From the NCBI GenBank assembly GCA_004555155.1, contig SFJH01000002.1:69621-133620 (forward strand): a stretch of 64,000 nt of DNA, written 5' to 3'. This stretch comes from Clostridiales bacterium (GTDB lineage: Bacteria > Bacillota > Clostridia > Christensenellales > Aristaeellaceae). The first letter of the stretch is position 1. Each line of letters starts with the position of its first letter. The notes under the pieces were generated by a model. It made no database searches, had not been told where the DNA came from, and saw only the letters and a program-made list of their open reading frames with translations. This document shows, piece by piece, positions 50,103 to 59,019 of the stretch. The translations under genes were made by a program, and so were the position numbers.

Positions 50103-51694
50103 AAATGCTGTGCAAGGGACTGGCGTTCTTCCTGCTGCTGGCCTGCATGGCCGCAGCGCTCACCGGCTGTCACGGCTCCAATGGGCTGCAGAGCTTCTCG
50201 GTACCCGATGAATTCGACGACTCCAGAGCCTACGAAATCACCTTCTGGGCGAAAAACGACACCAACAAGGCTCAAACCCTCATCTACGAGCAGGCCATCG
50301 CCGATTTCCAGGCGCTGTATCCGAACATCACCGTGAACCTGCGGCTGTATACGGACTACGGCAAGATCTACAACGACGTCATCACCAACATCGCCACCAA
50401 CACCACGCCCAATGTCTGCATCACCTACCCCGACCACATCGCCACTTATCTGACGGGCAGCAACTGCGTGGTTCCCCTGGATGCGCTCTTCACCGATGAA
50501 AAGTACGGTCTCAGCGGCAGCGAGGTGCGCTTTGATTCTCCCGCGCTGGAGGAAATCATCCCCCAGTTTCTGAAGGAGTGCGCCTTCGGCGGACACCACT
50601 ACGCCATCCCCTACATGCGCTCCACGGAGGCCTGCTACGTCAACAAGACCTACGTGGAAACGCTGGGCTACGAACTGCCGGAAACGCTCACCTGGGACTT
50701 CGTCTGGGAGGTCTCCGAAGCCGCGACCGCCAGGGACGCGGACGGCAATTACCGGATCAACGGCCAGAAGGTCATGATTCCGTTCATCTACAAGTCCACG
50801 GACAATATGATGATCCAGATGCTCCGGCAGCTGAACGCCGGCTACTCCACCGAAGACGGCGATATCCTGCTGTTCAACGATACCACCAGAGAATTGCTGA
50901 ATACCGTCGCCGAACACGCCGGAACCGGAGCGTTCTCCACCTTCAAGATCTCCAGCTATCCGGCGAACTTCCTGAACGCAGGCCAGTGCATCTTTGCGGT
51001 CGACTCCACGGCCGGCGCGACCTGGATGGGCACCGACGCGCCGCTGTCCGACATCAGCGAGGACAAGCTGGTGGAATTTGAAACCGCCGTCATGACCATC
51101 CCGCAGTTTGATCCGGAGCATCCGCAGATGATCTCCCAGGGGCCCTCGGTGTGCGTCTTCAACAAGGATGATCCGCAGGAGGTGCTGGCCTCCTGGCTGT
51201 TCGCCCAGTATCTGCTGACCAACGACGTGCAGATTGCCTATTCCAGCACCGAAGGCTATGTGCCCGTGACCTCCAAGGCTCAGAATTCCGCCGAATATCT
51301 GGACTATCTGTCTCGCATCGGAGAGGACAACGCCGAGCACTACGAGGTCAAGATCAAAGCCGCTTCGCTGCTGCTGGACAACATCGGCAATACCTTCGTC
51401 ACGCCGGTGTTCAACGGATCGACCTCGCTGCGCGACGCGGCCGGGCAGATGATCGAGGAGGTCACGAAGTCCGTGCGGCGAAAGAAGGTGGTCGACGATG
51501 CGTTTATCGACGCCCTGTACAGCGACATGAACGCCCTGTACCGCCTGGATCAGACCGGCAGCGCAGGCGCCGCCGGCAAGGCCGAGCTGGGCCCGATGCC
51601 GCAGACCTCGGTGATCCTGCTCTGCGCGCTTGGCGGCACATGGATCCTGATCGCGCTGTACGCAGCGCTGAATGTGCTTCGAAGGAAAAAATAA
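50099..51694 (+). CDS. ABC importer substrate-binding lipoprotein with C-terminal membrane helix
   Basis: A 531-residue extracellular solute-binding protein, family 1 type. The signal ends in a lipobox (AALTGC), so the Cys near residue 24 is lipidated. The binding domain includes ITFWAKNDTN near 45 and AFGGHHYAIPYMRSTEACYVNKTY near 160 (key HYAIPYMRSTEACYVN). Unusually, the last 30 residues are a hydrophobic helix followed by RRKK (LLCALGGTWILIALYAAL), a second anchor. AGGAGG precedes ATG 50099. The sugar is not predictable. Confidence 0.9.
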   Translation: MKMLCKGLAFFLLLACMAAALTGCHGSNGLQSFSVPDEFDDSRAYEITFWAKNDTNKAQTLIYEQAIADFQALYPNITVNLRLYTDYGKIYNDVITNIATNTTPNVCITYPDHIATYLTGSNCVVPLDALFTDEKYGLSGSEVRFDSPALEEIIPQFLKECAFGGHHYAIPYMRSTEACYVNKTYVETLGYELPETLTWDFVWEVSEAATARDADGNYRINGQKVMIPFIYKSTDNMMIQMLRQLNAGYSTEDGDILLFNDTTRELLNTVAEHAGTGAFSTFKISSYPANFLNAGQCIFAVDSTAGATWMGTDAPLSDISEDKLVEFETAVMTIPQFDPEHPQMISQGPSVCVFNKDDPQEVLASWLFAQYLLTNDVQIAYSSTEGYVPVTSKAQNSAEYLDYLSRIGEDNAEHYEVKIKAASLLLDNIGNTFVTPVFNGSTSLRDAAGQMIEEVTKSVRRKKVVDDAFIDALYSDMNALYRLDQTGSAGAAGKAELGPMPQTSVILLCALGGTWILIALYAALNVLRRKK

Positions 51695-51705
51695 CTCCGG
51701 AAACA

Positions 51706-51733
51706 TTGATTTATCCGTTTTTTGTTGTATAAT
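51706..51733 (+). promoter_or_regulatory. SigA-type promoter of the secreted OB-fold-like gene
   Basis: TTGATT (51706-51711) and TATAAT (51728-51733) are 16 bp apart, with a T-rich spacer, about 40 bp before the start at 51772. It gives this gene transcription independent of the ABC operon. Confidence 0.7.
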
Positions 51734-51771
51734 AATGTCGAACTCTGGAATACGAATTGGAGGGTATGAAA

Positions 51772-52497
51772 ATGAAGAAGCTTCTTGCAGTAATGATGGC
51801 CGCGTTGATCCTGATCTGCGGCGTCGCCATGGCCGAGGAGAAGTCCGAGGGCGTGATGACCTATGCGGAATACGCTGCCGCCGAGCTGGACAGCGAAGTC
51901 ACCATCGAGACCTACGTTCAGGCCAAGCAGTCCTGGTGGGAGGACAACGGCCAGGGTCTCGCCACCATCTACACCCAGGATCAGGACGGCGCTTACTTCC
52001 TGTACAACCTGCCCTGCACCGCTGAGGAGTATGAGCAGCTGGCCGTGGGCACCAAGATCCGCGTGACCGGCTACAAGTCCGAGTGGGCCGGCGAAGTCGA
52101 GATCGTGGACGCCACCTTCGAAATCCTCGAGGGCAGCTATGTGGCCGAGCCTCTGGATGTGACCGCTCTGCTGGGCACCGACGAGCTCATCAGCCATCAG
52201 AACGAGCTCGTGTCCTTCAAGGGCATGACCGTTGAGCCCGCCGCCGAGGGCAGCGACGCAGCCTTCCTGTACAGCTGGGACGGCTCCGGCGAGGACGGCA
52301 GCGACCTGTACTTCAACGTCTCCCTGAACGGCGAAACCTACACCTTCACCGTCGAGTCCTATCTGTGCGACAACACCACCGACGTCTACGCCGCAGTCAA
52401 GGCGCTGAAGGTCGGCGACGTGATCGACATGGAAGGCTTCCTCTACTGGTACGAGGGCGTCAATCCCCACATCACCGCTGTGAAGGCCGCCGAATAA
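51772..52497 (+). CDS. Secreted protein, probable tandem OB-fold repeats
   Basis: A 241-residue exported protein with signal peptide MKKLLAVMMAALILICGVAMA. Two similar halves can be seen: the first has VTIETYVQAKQSW, AYFLYN, VGTKIRVTGYKSEW and EIVDATFEIL; the second has ELVSFKGMTVEP, FNVSLNGETYTF, VGDVIDMEGFLYWY and HITAVKAA. This strand pattern suits two OB-folds, as in nucleic-acid or sugar-binding exported proteins. GGAGG is eight bases before ATG 51772. There is no known function. Confidence 0.8.
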   Translation: MKKLLAVMMAALILICGVAMAEEKSEGVMTYAEYAAAELDSEVTIETYVQAKQSWWEDNGQGLATIYTQDQDGAYFLYNLPCTAEEYEQLAVGTKIRVTGYKSEWAGEVEIVDATFEILEGSYVAEPLDVTALLGTDELISHQNELVSFKGMTVEPAAEGSDAAFLYSWDGSGEDGSDLYFNVSLNGETYTFTVESYLCDNTTDVYAAVKALKVGDVIDMEGFLYWYEGVNPHITAVKAAE

Positions 52498-52503
52498 TTG
52501 AAT

Positions 52504-52549
52504 CCATACAAGAAGAACCGCCTCTCAGGAGGCGGTTCTTCTCGTATGG
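52504..52549. terminator. Bidirectional terminator between the OB-fold-like gene and the RNA methylase
   Basis: A perfect 14-bp stem (52511-52524 with 52529-52542, loop TCAG) is extended at its base by CCATAC/GTATGG. It lies 13 bp after the plus-strand stop and 16 bp from the opposing stop. Confidence 0.8.
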
Positions 52550-52564
52550 AATGTTCAACAGCTT

Positions 52565-53335
52565 CTACTCGTACTCCTTCATGATGTCGTACATCATGAT
52601 CCCCGCGGCAATCGCAGCGTTCAGCGATTCCGCGCCGCCGCGCATCGGCAGCCGGACGCGCATGTCCGCGCACGCCCGCACCGCATCGCTGATTCCGCGA
52701 GCCTCGTTGCCGATCAGCAGCACCAGCTTTCGCCCCGGATTCGGACGCGCATAAAAATCACAGCCCTTCAGATCCGAGGCAATCACCCGGTAGCCGCGCT
52801 GCGACAGCGCTTTCAGCGCTTCGGGCAGATCACTTACCGTGGCAAACGGAAGGCGGAAGCCGGAGCCCATCGCCGCACGCAGCACCTTGGGCGACAGCGG
52901 ATCCGCGCTGCCCTCGCCCAGCAGCAACGCCTGAAAGCCCGCCGCGTCGGCCGTGCGCCAGATGGTTCCCACATTTCCGGGATCCTGCACGCCGTCCAGC
53001 GCAACGATCACGTCCGGGAGCTGTTCCAGCGTCAGCTCCTCCGGGCATGAAAAGCTGGCGCAGACCCCCTGGGGCGAGCGCGTCTCGCAGACCGACTCCA
53101 GCACGTTTGCAGGCACGCAGAATGCCCGCGCGCCCTGCGCCTCCATCTCCCGCGCAAAGTCCTCGCAGCGCGCATCCGCCAGCAGATCGTGAATCTCCAG
53201 TCCGCAGCCAAGCGCTTCCCGAATCATCACTTCGCCCTCGACGAGGATCCGCCCCGTCTCCTGCCGCACGCGCCTGTCCTTCAAATCGCGCAGCGCGCGT
53301 ACCGTCGGATTCTTGACGCTCGTAAGCCTCTCCAT
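52565..53335 (-). CDS. SpoU/TrmH family RNA 2'-O-methyltransferase (RlmB-like)
   Basis: A 256-residue SPOUT methylase with an N-terminal substrate-binding domain (ERLTSVKNPTVRALRDLKDR). SpoU motifs are VALDGVQDPGNVGTIWRTADA near residue 108 (key DPGNVGTIWRT), LLIGNEARGIS near 199 and VRLPMRGGAESLNAAIAAGI near 222 (key GAESLNAAIA). ATG 53335 has GGGAGG six bases upstream. It is the second SpoU gene in the window; target RNA unknown. Confidence 0.88.
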   Translation of the reverse strand: MERLTSVKNPTVRALRDLKDRRVRQETGRILVEGEVMIREALGCGLEIHDLLADARCEDFAREMEAQGARAFCVPANVLESVCETRSPQGVCASFSCPEELTLEQLPDVIVALDGVQDPGNVGTIWRTADAAGFQALLLGEGSADPLSPKVLRAAMGSGFRLPFATVSDLPEALKALSQRGYRVIASDLKGCDFYARPNPGRKLVLLIGNEARGISDAVRACADMRVRLPMRGGAESLNAAIAAGIMMYDIMKEYE

Positions 53336-53344
53336 GTTTCCTCC

Positions 53345-53553
53345 CATTTTCACTGCATAAAGCCGCAAAATATTCCACGCTGCCGTCCGGATCGGGAAAC
53401 GGCAGATCCTTTGCTCCCCGACGGTTGCTCCGTCTGCAGCCCGAACAGACCTGCGCCCGCTGTCTTCAGGCGCTCCCAATCCTCGCCCACGTCAAACGCC
53501 AGACAGAAATTCCTGCCGATCCTGCCAACACGGCCGTCATAACAAATCTTCAA
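53345..53553 (-). pseudogene. Decayed VOC/glyoxalase-family gene fragment
   Basis: The minus strand encodes two pieces of a VOC-type C-terminal half in different frames: NFCLAFDVGEDWERLKTAG and GLQTEQP in one frame, then GAKDLPFPDPDGSVEYFAAL after a one-base shift near 53410-53420. Together they match the usual FDV-D-ERLKA-G...PWG-D-PF-DPDG-EF pattern. The N-terminal half is missing and the second piece has no stop. The stretch 53336-53662 otherwise holds no gene. Confidence 0.65.
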
Positions 53554-53662
53554 GGCCGTTCTCTCCGGTCAGTACGGCCTGATGCACTGCATCGCGCAGC
53601 CGCCATCCGGATAACGCCCCGGGTCATGGGCACAGCCTCCCCGATGCTCATGCACAGTTCCC

Positions 53663-54334
53663 CTACTCCCCGCCCTTGGCGTAGGTCAGAAAGCTCACCG
53701 ACCTTGCGCCGGCGTCGCGCAGTGCCTTCGCACACTCCCGGGCCGTCTCGCCCGTCGTGTACACATCGTCCACCAGCAGCACGCGCTTTCCTGACACGAC
53801 GCTCTCCGCCCGGAACGCATCCTTCAGATTCTTTCTGCGCGCCTCGCCCGCCAGCCGCGCCTGCTGCACCGTATTGCGCGTGCGGACGATGCCCTCCTCA
53901 AAGGGCAGTCCCAGCCCGGCGGCCACCTTCCGCGCCAGCGTTTCCGACTGGTTGAAGCCTCTGCGGCGCAGCCGCTTCGCGTGCATCGGCACCGGCACAA
54001 CCAGTTCTGCGCCGGTGGGCTGAATCTGCGCATAGGCGCGGAGCATGTCCGCGCTCATCGGCTCCGCCAGCTCCAGCACGCCGCGATACTTCAGATTGCG
54101 CACCACGCCGCCCGCCGGGCCGCCGTAATGATAGGCAGCCGCAGCGCCGTCCAGCTTCTCCTCGGGAAACGCGCCGATCCAGTTCCGGGGCAGCGCCTTC
54201 CGGCAATCCTCGCAGAGCCACTTCCGCTCGAAGCCGGCGGCGGAGCCGCAGCCCATGCAGATCGCGCGCGTGGGATAAATCAGCTCCAGCAGACCGGCAG
54301 CCAGCTTTCGGCCCCATACAGCGGCGTTCTCCAT
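53663..54334 (-). CDS. comF: ComF family phosphoribosyltransferase-like protein
   Basis: A 223-residue ComF protein, needed for DNA uptake in competent bacteria and with unknown biochemistry elsewhere. The zinc finger is formed by CMGCGSAAGFERKWLCEDC near residue 26, and the phosphoribosyltransferase motif LLVDDVYTTGET lies near 185. Middle strings LVVPVPMHAKRLRRRGFNQSE (key RRRGFNQS) are typical. GGAGG precedes the ATG. It follows recD2 by 12 bp, so the two are likely one transcript. Confidence 0.92.
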   Translation of the reverse strand: MENAAVWGRKLAAGLLELIYPTRAICMGCGSAAGFERKWLCEDCRKALPRNWIGAFPEEKLDGAAAAYHYGGPAGGVVRNLKYRGVLELAEPMSADMLRAYAQIQPTGAELVVPVPMHAKRLRRRGFNQSETLARKVAAGLGLPFEEGIVRTRNTVQQARLAGEARRKNLKDAFRAESVVSGKRVLLVDDVYTTGETARECAKALRDAGARSVSFLTYAKGGE

Positions 54335-54346
54335 GCCGTTGCCTCC

Positions 54347-56536
54347 TTATGCTTCGCGCAGACGCTGTGTCAGCCCGCTGTAGCGGCGAAGAATATGGTT
54401 ATTGTCCACCATCATCCGAACGCAGCTCTCCCGGCCGACGATCACCACCAGCCTCCGCGCACGCGTGACGGCCGTATACAGCAGATTGCGGGTCATCAGC
54501 ATCGGCGGGCCGCTCATCAGCGGCAGAACCACTGCGTCGAACTCGCTGCCCTGGCTCTTGTGCACCGACATGCAGTAGGCAGGCTCCAGTTCGTCGAGCA
54601 TGCCGGAATCATACACCGCCCGACGGCCGTCGTCGAACTCCACCGTCATTTCGGATTCCCGGCGATTGATCGAGACGATATAGCCGATGTCTCCATTGAA
54701 CACACCCGCACCGTTCTTCTGATCCGAAGTCCACTCAAGCTCGTAATCGTTCCGGATCTGCATGACCTTATCGCCCTCGCGGAACGTACAATCGCCCCGG
54801 GCGAGCTCGGCCCTGTCCCGGCACGGCGGGTTGAGCGCCTCCTGCAGCGCCTTGTTCAGCGCGAAAACGCCCAGTTCGCCGCGCTTCATCGGCGCCATCA
54901 CCTGGATTCCCCGAAGGCTGTCCACCCCCAGATACTTGGGCAAGCGGTTTTTCACCAGCGCCACCACCGTCTGCACCGCCTGGGGAAACGCATCCTTGCG
55001 CTCAATGAAGAAGTCCGTATCCTTCACCCGCAGCACGGGATACTCGCCATGATTGATGCGATGGGCATTGACCACGATCATGCTCTGTTCCGCCTGCCGA
55101 AAGATCTCCGTCAGGCGCACGACCCGCACCACGTCCGCAGCAATCAGATCCCGCAGCACGTTGCCCGCGCCCACCGACGGCAGCTGATCCGCGTCGCCCA
55201 CCAGCACCAGCCGCGTGCCCGGGCGCAGCGCCCGCAACAGCGACCGCATCAGAAAGACGTCCACCATGGACATTTCGTCCACGATGATCGCATCGGCTTC
55301 CAGCGGATTGTCCTCGTCCTTCGCAAATCCCTGTCCTTCGCCGCCGTACTCCAGCAGGCGGTGCAGGGTTCGCGCCTCGCAGCCCGTGGCCTCGCTCATG
55401 CGCTTGGCGGCGCGGCCCGTGGGGGCGCACAGCTCCACCCGACCCAGCCTGCGCATCAGCCGGATGATGCAGTTGATGGACGTCGTCTTGCCCGTTCCGG
55501 GGCCGCCCGTGATCACCGCAACGCCCTCCATCGCTGCGGCGGCCACCGCTTCGCGCTGCTCCGCGCAGAGCGCAACGCCCTCCTCGCGCTCATAGGCTTC
55601 AATCTGCGCGGCGAGCTCCGCCTGCGTCAGGCGCAGCGGGACGATGGAATCCCGCTGCCGGATCAGTCTGCGCGCCGTATCGCATTCCGCCTCATACACC
55701 CTGGGAAGGTAGACGGCGCGCTCGCCGTTGACCTCCTCGGCGATCAGGCTGTGATCCATCAGCAGGCTCCGCAGCACGTTGTCCACCGTCTGCGCATCCG
55801 CGCCCAGCACCTTCTGCGCCTGCTCGCACAGCGTCGGCATGGGCATATACGTATGTCCCATGCCGTTGACGGCCTCGGACAGCACGTACTGAATGCCGCT
55901 GCGCAGCCGGAATTCCGACTCTCTCGAGAATCCCAGAGACGACGCGATGGCGTCCGCGGTCTTGAATCCAACGCCGTCGATCTCGTCTACCAGGCGATAG
56001 GGATTCGTCCGGAGCACGCGTTCGGTCATATCGCCGTAGGCGCGGAAGATTTTCATGGACAGCGACGGCGACAGGCCGTAATTCTGGAGGAACACGAGCG
56101 TATTGCGCATCTCGTTCTGCGCCGCGAAGGACTCCGCGATCATCGCAGCCCGTTTGCGGCCGATGCCCTCGACCTCCGTCAGGCGCTCGGGTTCGCTCTC
56201 CAGAATATCCAGCGCCCGTGCGCCAAACTGCTTTACAATCAGCTTTGCGGTCGCCGGACCGACGCCCTTGACGAGTCCGGAGGACAGATATTTCTCCACC
56301 GCCGACTTTGTCTCCGGGCGCGTGGTCTCGTAGACGCTCACGCGGATCTGCTCTCCATACTCGCGATGCTCAACCAGCTCGCCTTCAAAGATCGCGTGCT
56401 CGCCCGTCGAAAGGAACGGCATAACGCCCACGGCGCTGGTGCGCCCTGAGCCATCGAGGCGGACAGCGGCGACTGTCCAGCCGTTCTGTTCATTTCTGAA
56501 TACGATATCCTCTACCGTTCCCTCAAACTTCGACAT
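54347..56536 (-). CDS. recD2: RecD2-type DNA helicase
   Basis: RecD2 is a 5' to 3' superfamily 1B helicase independent of RecBC. The 729-residue protein has an N-terminal region with helix-hairpin-helix repeats (VKGVGPATAKLIVKQFG, VEGIGRKRAAMIAE), Walker A VITGGPGTGKTTSIN near residue 343, Walker B IIVDEMSMVD near 418, QLPSVGAGNVL, and the C-terminal motif MSVHKSQGSEFDAVVLP near 657. The start overlaps ogt by 14 bp. Confidence 0.94.
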   Translation of the reverse strand: MSKFEGTVEDIVFRNEQNGWTVAAVRLDGSGRTSAVGVMPFLSTGEHAIFEGELVEHREYGEQIRVSVYETTRPETKSAVEKYLSSGLVKGVGPATAKLIVKQFGARALDILESEPERLTEVEGIGRKRAAMIAESFAAQNEMRNTLVFLQNYGLSPSLSMKIFRAYGDMTERVLRTNPYRLVDEIDGVGFKTADAIASSLGFSRESEFRLRSGIQYVLSEAVNGMGHTYMPMPTLCEQAQKVLGADAQTVDNVLRSLLMDHSLIAEEVNGERAVYLPRVYEAECDTARRLIRQRDSIVPLRLTQAELAAQIEAYEREEGVALCAEQREAVAAAAMEGVAVITGGPGTGKTTSINCIIRLMRRLGRVELCAPTGRAAKRMSEATGCEARTLHRLLEYGGEGQGFAKDEDNPLEADAIIVDEMSMVDVFLMRSLLRALRPGTRLVLVGDADQLPSVGAGNVLRDLIAADVVRVVRLTEIFRQAEQSMIVVNAHRINHGEYPVLRVKDTDFFIERKDAFPQAVQTVVALVKNRLPKYLGVDSLRGIQVMAPMKRGELGVFALNKALQEALNPPCRDRAELARGDCTFREGDKVMQIRNDYELEWTSDQKNGAGVFNGDIGYIVSINRRESEMTVEFDDGRRAVYDSGMLDELEPAYCMSVHKSQGSEFDAVVLPLMSGPPMLMTRNLLYTAVTRARRLVVIVGRESCVRMMVDNNHILRRYSGLTQRLREA

Positions 56537-57011
56537 TCTGCTTCCATTTCCGTTCCAGCTCCAGCAACTGCCGCTTGATCTCCAGTCCTCCGCCGTATCC
56601 GGTCAGGCTGCCGTCGCTGCCGATGACCCGATGGCAGGGGACGATGATGGAAATCGGATTGCTGTGGTTTGCCATGCCCACGGCGCGATAGGCTCTGGGA
56701 CGGCCGATGCGCCGCGCGATGTCGCCGTAGGTGGCCGTTTCCCCGTAGGGAATTTCCCGAAGCGCGCGCCAGTCTTCCAGCTGAAACGGCGTTCCTCTGG
56801 GCTTGAGCGGCAGGTCAAAGACCTGCCGCTCTCCGCAAAAGTATTCCGCCAGCTGTCGCTCCGCAGCGTCCAGCACCGCATCGTTCACGCCGTCCGGCCG
56901 GGCGCAGATCTCTTCGCCGCCAAACCGCAGCTCCGTAAGCCACCCGTCCTCCGCCGCCAGCCACAGTCGACCCACCGGCGAATCAACGATTCTGATTTGC
57001 GTTTTTGGCAT
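56523..57011 (-). CDS. ogt: Methylated-DNA-protein-cysteine methyltransferase
   Basis: A 162-residue alkyltransferase that removes methyl from O6-methylguanine in a suicide reaction. The active site IIVPCHRVIGSDGSLTGYGGG (key PCHRV, Cys acceptor near residue 125) and the DNA-binding helix region ETATYGDIARRIGRPRAYRAVG are intact. It overlaps coaX upstream by 29 bp and recD2 downstream, forming a compact coaX-ogt-recD2-comF run. Confidence 0.93.
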   Translation of the reverse strand: MPKTQIRIVDSPVGRLWLAAEDGWLTELRFGGEEICARPDGVNDAVLDAAERQLAEYFCGERQVFDLPLKPRGTPFQLEDWRALREIPYGETATYGDIARRIGRPRAYRAVGMANHSNPISIIVPCHRVIGSDGSLTGYGGGLEIKRQLLELERKWKQNVEV

Positions 57012-57762
57012 AGATCAGACACAGTCCTTTCAGTGTCAGAAGTCCATCGATCACGTCGATGGCGTCGGACTCCTCCGCAACCAGCACGGACAGTCCGCCC
57101 GTCGCGATGACCTTGGCGTTCGGCGCGCCCAGCTCGCGCTTCATGCGCTCCACCAGGTAGTTGACCTGTCCGATGTAGCCATAGATGATGCCCGCCTGCA
57201 TATTCGTTACCGAATTCCGGCCGATCACCGTCTCGGGCTTGTCCAGTTCAAATCGCGGCAGCTTGGCTGCATGCTCCGTCAGCGCTTCCGCCGCCAGCTT
57301 GAGGCCGGGACAGATCGCGCCGCCGAGGAACTCGCCCTTCGCGGAAATCACGCCAAAGTTGGTCGCCGTGCCGAAATCGATGGTGATGCACGGGCCGCCG
57401 TAGAGCTCGTAGCCCGCCACGGCATTGGCGATGCGGTCGGAGCCCAGCTCGCGCGGATTCTCATATCTGATGTTGATGCCCGTCTTAATGCCCGGTTCGA
57501 TCTTCATCGGATCCATGCCGAAATAATTCCGGCACATGTGCTCGACCGTGAAATTGATCTGCGGCACCACCGAGGACATCATGATGCCCTCGATGCAGCC
57601 GCGTTCGATATGATTATAGTTCAAAAGATTCATCAGCAGAATACCCAGCTCATCCGACGAGCGGTTGCGGTCCGTGGAAATGCGCCAGTACTGGCGCATC
57701 TCCATCCCCTCAAACAACGCCGTTTTGATGTTGGTATTGCCGATATCCATCGTGAGAATCAT
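56983..57762 (-). CDS. coaX: Type III pantothenate kinase
   Basis: CoaX phosphorylates pantothenate, the first step to coenzyme A. The 259-residue ASKHA-fold protein has MILTMDIGNTNIKTALFEG (phosphate motif DIGNTN), the GSDRIANAVAG region near 105, IDFGTATNFGVIS near 125 and the late ATGGLSVLVA. GGAGGG precedes ATG 57762. It lies 16 bp after the ECF transporter gene, which suggests uptake and activation of pantothenate in one operon. Confidence 0.94.
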   Translation of the reverse strand: MILTMDIGNTNIKTALFEGMEMRQYWRISTDRNRSSDELGILLMNLLNYNHIERGCIEGIMMSSVVPQINFTVEHMCRNYFGMDPMKIEPGIKTGINIRYENPRELGSDRIANAVAGYELYGGPCITIDFGTATNFGVISAKGEFLGGAICPGLKLAAEALTEHAAKLPRFELDKPETVIGRNSVTNMQAGIIYGYIGQVNYLVERMKRELGAPNAKVIATGGLSVLVAEESDAIDVIDGLLTLKGLCLIYAKNANQNR

Positions 57763-57778
57763 GGAATCCCTCCGTACT

Positions 57779-58387
57779 TTACTTGCGACGCTGGAGCAGA
57801 CCGGCCTTGTCAAGCGCTGCGCCGACCGCACCCGTCAGCAGCGTTGCGGAAATCATCTCCGCAATGGCGTTGACGCCGACAAATGCGCAAACAAACACAA
57901 TGACGTTTCTCCCCGCAATCAGGCCCTGCACATACTCCGTATGGCCAAAGAGCACCACCAGCGCCGTCATGAACAGCAGCGTGTTCAGGAAGGCCGAGAG
58001 AAAACCCGTTGCGGCGCAGGCCACATAGGACTTCGTTCTCTTCTCGAAAAAGCGATAAATATATCCCAGCAGCCATCCATCCAAGGCGCGGGGCACAAAG
58101 CGCTGAATAAACGCCAGGACAGGATTGATGCCGAACAGCACCACGCCCATGGCGCTGCTGCCGCCAATGCCGATACACTGCAGGAAACTGGTCAGGCCGA
58201 ATACGCAGCCTGCTATCAGTCCGCCCGTCGGGCCCAGCGCAATCGCTGCAATCGCCACCGGAATGATGTTGAAGGTGATGGCCAGCGGCCCGATGTTCAG
58301 ATAGCCGAGGGGCGTCACGCTCATCAGCAGCAGAATGGCCGCCAGCAGAGCGAGAATGACAAAATCACGTATGGACAGCTTCTTCAT
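57779..58387 (-). CDS. panT: ECF transporter S component, probably pantothenate-specific (PanT-like)
   Basis: A 202-residue integral membrane protein with about six helices and the S-component style: LAITFNIIPVAIAAIALGPTGGLIAGCVFGLTSFL (key FNIIPVAIAA and GPTGGLIAG) and PRALDGWLLG. S components bind a vitamin and use a shared ECF energy module encoded elsewhere. The specificity is inferred from the adjacent coaX. GGAGG precedes the ATG. Confidence 0.85.
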   Translation of the reverse strand: MKKLSIRDFVILALLAAILLLMSVTPLGYLNIGPLAITFNIIPVAIAAIALGPTGGLIAGCVFGLTSFLQCIGIGGSSAMGVVLFGINPVLAFIQRFVPRALDGWLLGYIYRFFEKRTKSYVACAATGFLSAFLNTLLFMTALVVLFGHTEYVQGLIAGRNVIVFVCAFVGVNAIAEMISATLLTGAVGAALDKAGLLQRRK

Positions 58388-58483
58388 GTTGGTTCCTCCG
58401 TTCGAGTTCTTGTTGAGATACCCTACGAAATGACTTGCAGACCCATGATTCCCGTGTTCGGCTCCGAGGATGCCGACGCTCCT

Positions 58484-58512
58484 ATTATATCACAATCCCA
58501 ACAGCATGAAAA
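58484..58512 (-). promoter_or_regulatory. SigA-type promoter of panT-coaX-ogt-recD2-comF
   Basis: TTTTCA (58507-58512) and TATAAT (58484-58489) on the minus strand are 17 bp apart. The leader of about 90 bases contains a small TCGGC/GCCGA hairpin. I saw no known riboswitch in it. Confidence 0.6.
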
Positions 58513-58540
58513 CAGCATTGTGTTAAAAAGAAATTCGCCC

Positions 58541-58569
58541 TTGTGCATTGTCCCCGTGCATGCTATAAT
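58541..58569 (+). promoter_or_regulatory. SigA-type promoter of the cupin gene
   Basis: TTGTGC (58541-58546) and TATAAT (58564-58569) are 17 bp apart. The leader carries a stem formed by GCTGGT...GGGA and TCCC..ACCAGC (about 58578-58613) ahead of the ribosome-binding site. Confidence 0.65.
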
Positions 58570-58659
58570 ATAACCATGCTGGTGGGAGTAATTTTCCCCA
58601 TTTCCCTACCAGCAAATCATGATGGCTTGTTTGAGCGATTCAAAAGGAGGTTTCATCGT

Positions 58660-59001
58660 ATGATTACCCGCTCGAATGAACAGAAAAAAAGCATCCGCGA
58701 ATACATGCGCGGCGGCAAGGAATATGTTCAGCTCACGACCCTTTCCAAAGAGCTTCCAGCCAATGCCCGGCTCTTTTCCAGGCTGACGTTGATTCCCGGC
58801 GCCTCGATCGGCTATCATGTTCACGAAAATGAGACCGAACTCTTCTATTTCCTCGAGGGCTGCGGCCGCGTGCAGGATGACGACCAGTTCTTCGACGTCA
58901 GCGCCGGCGATTCCATGGCCACCACCAGCGGACACGGTCATTCCGTGGAAAACACCGGTGAACACGATCTGGTTATTCTGGCCGTGATCGTCAAGGACTG
59001 A
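58660..59001 (+). CDS. Small cupin-domain protein
   Basis: A 113-residue single-domain cupin. Cupin motif 1 is IGYHVHENETELFYFLEGCG (metal ligands in HVH and E) near residue 47, and motif 2 is GDSMATTSGHGHSVENTG near 77. AGGAGG lies about nine bases before ATG 58660. Such proteins bind metal and act as sensors, isomerases or dioxygenases; nothing here tells which. It is monocistronic, with a strong terminator. Confidence 0.85.
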   Translation: MITRSNEQKKSIREYMRGGKEYVQLTTLSKELPANARLFSRLTLIPGASIGYHVHENETELFYFLEGCGRVQDDDQFFDVSAGDSMATTSGHGHSVENTGEHDLVILAVIVKD

Positions 59002-59019
59002 TTCAAGGCTCTCTTTCAG

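Noticed and set aside
53350..53553. An independent 67-residue gene upstream of the RNA methylase
   Set aside because: Its first half is a VOC fragment and its second half is out-of-frame noise; a pseudogene explains it better.
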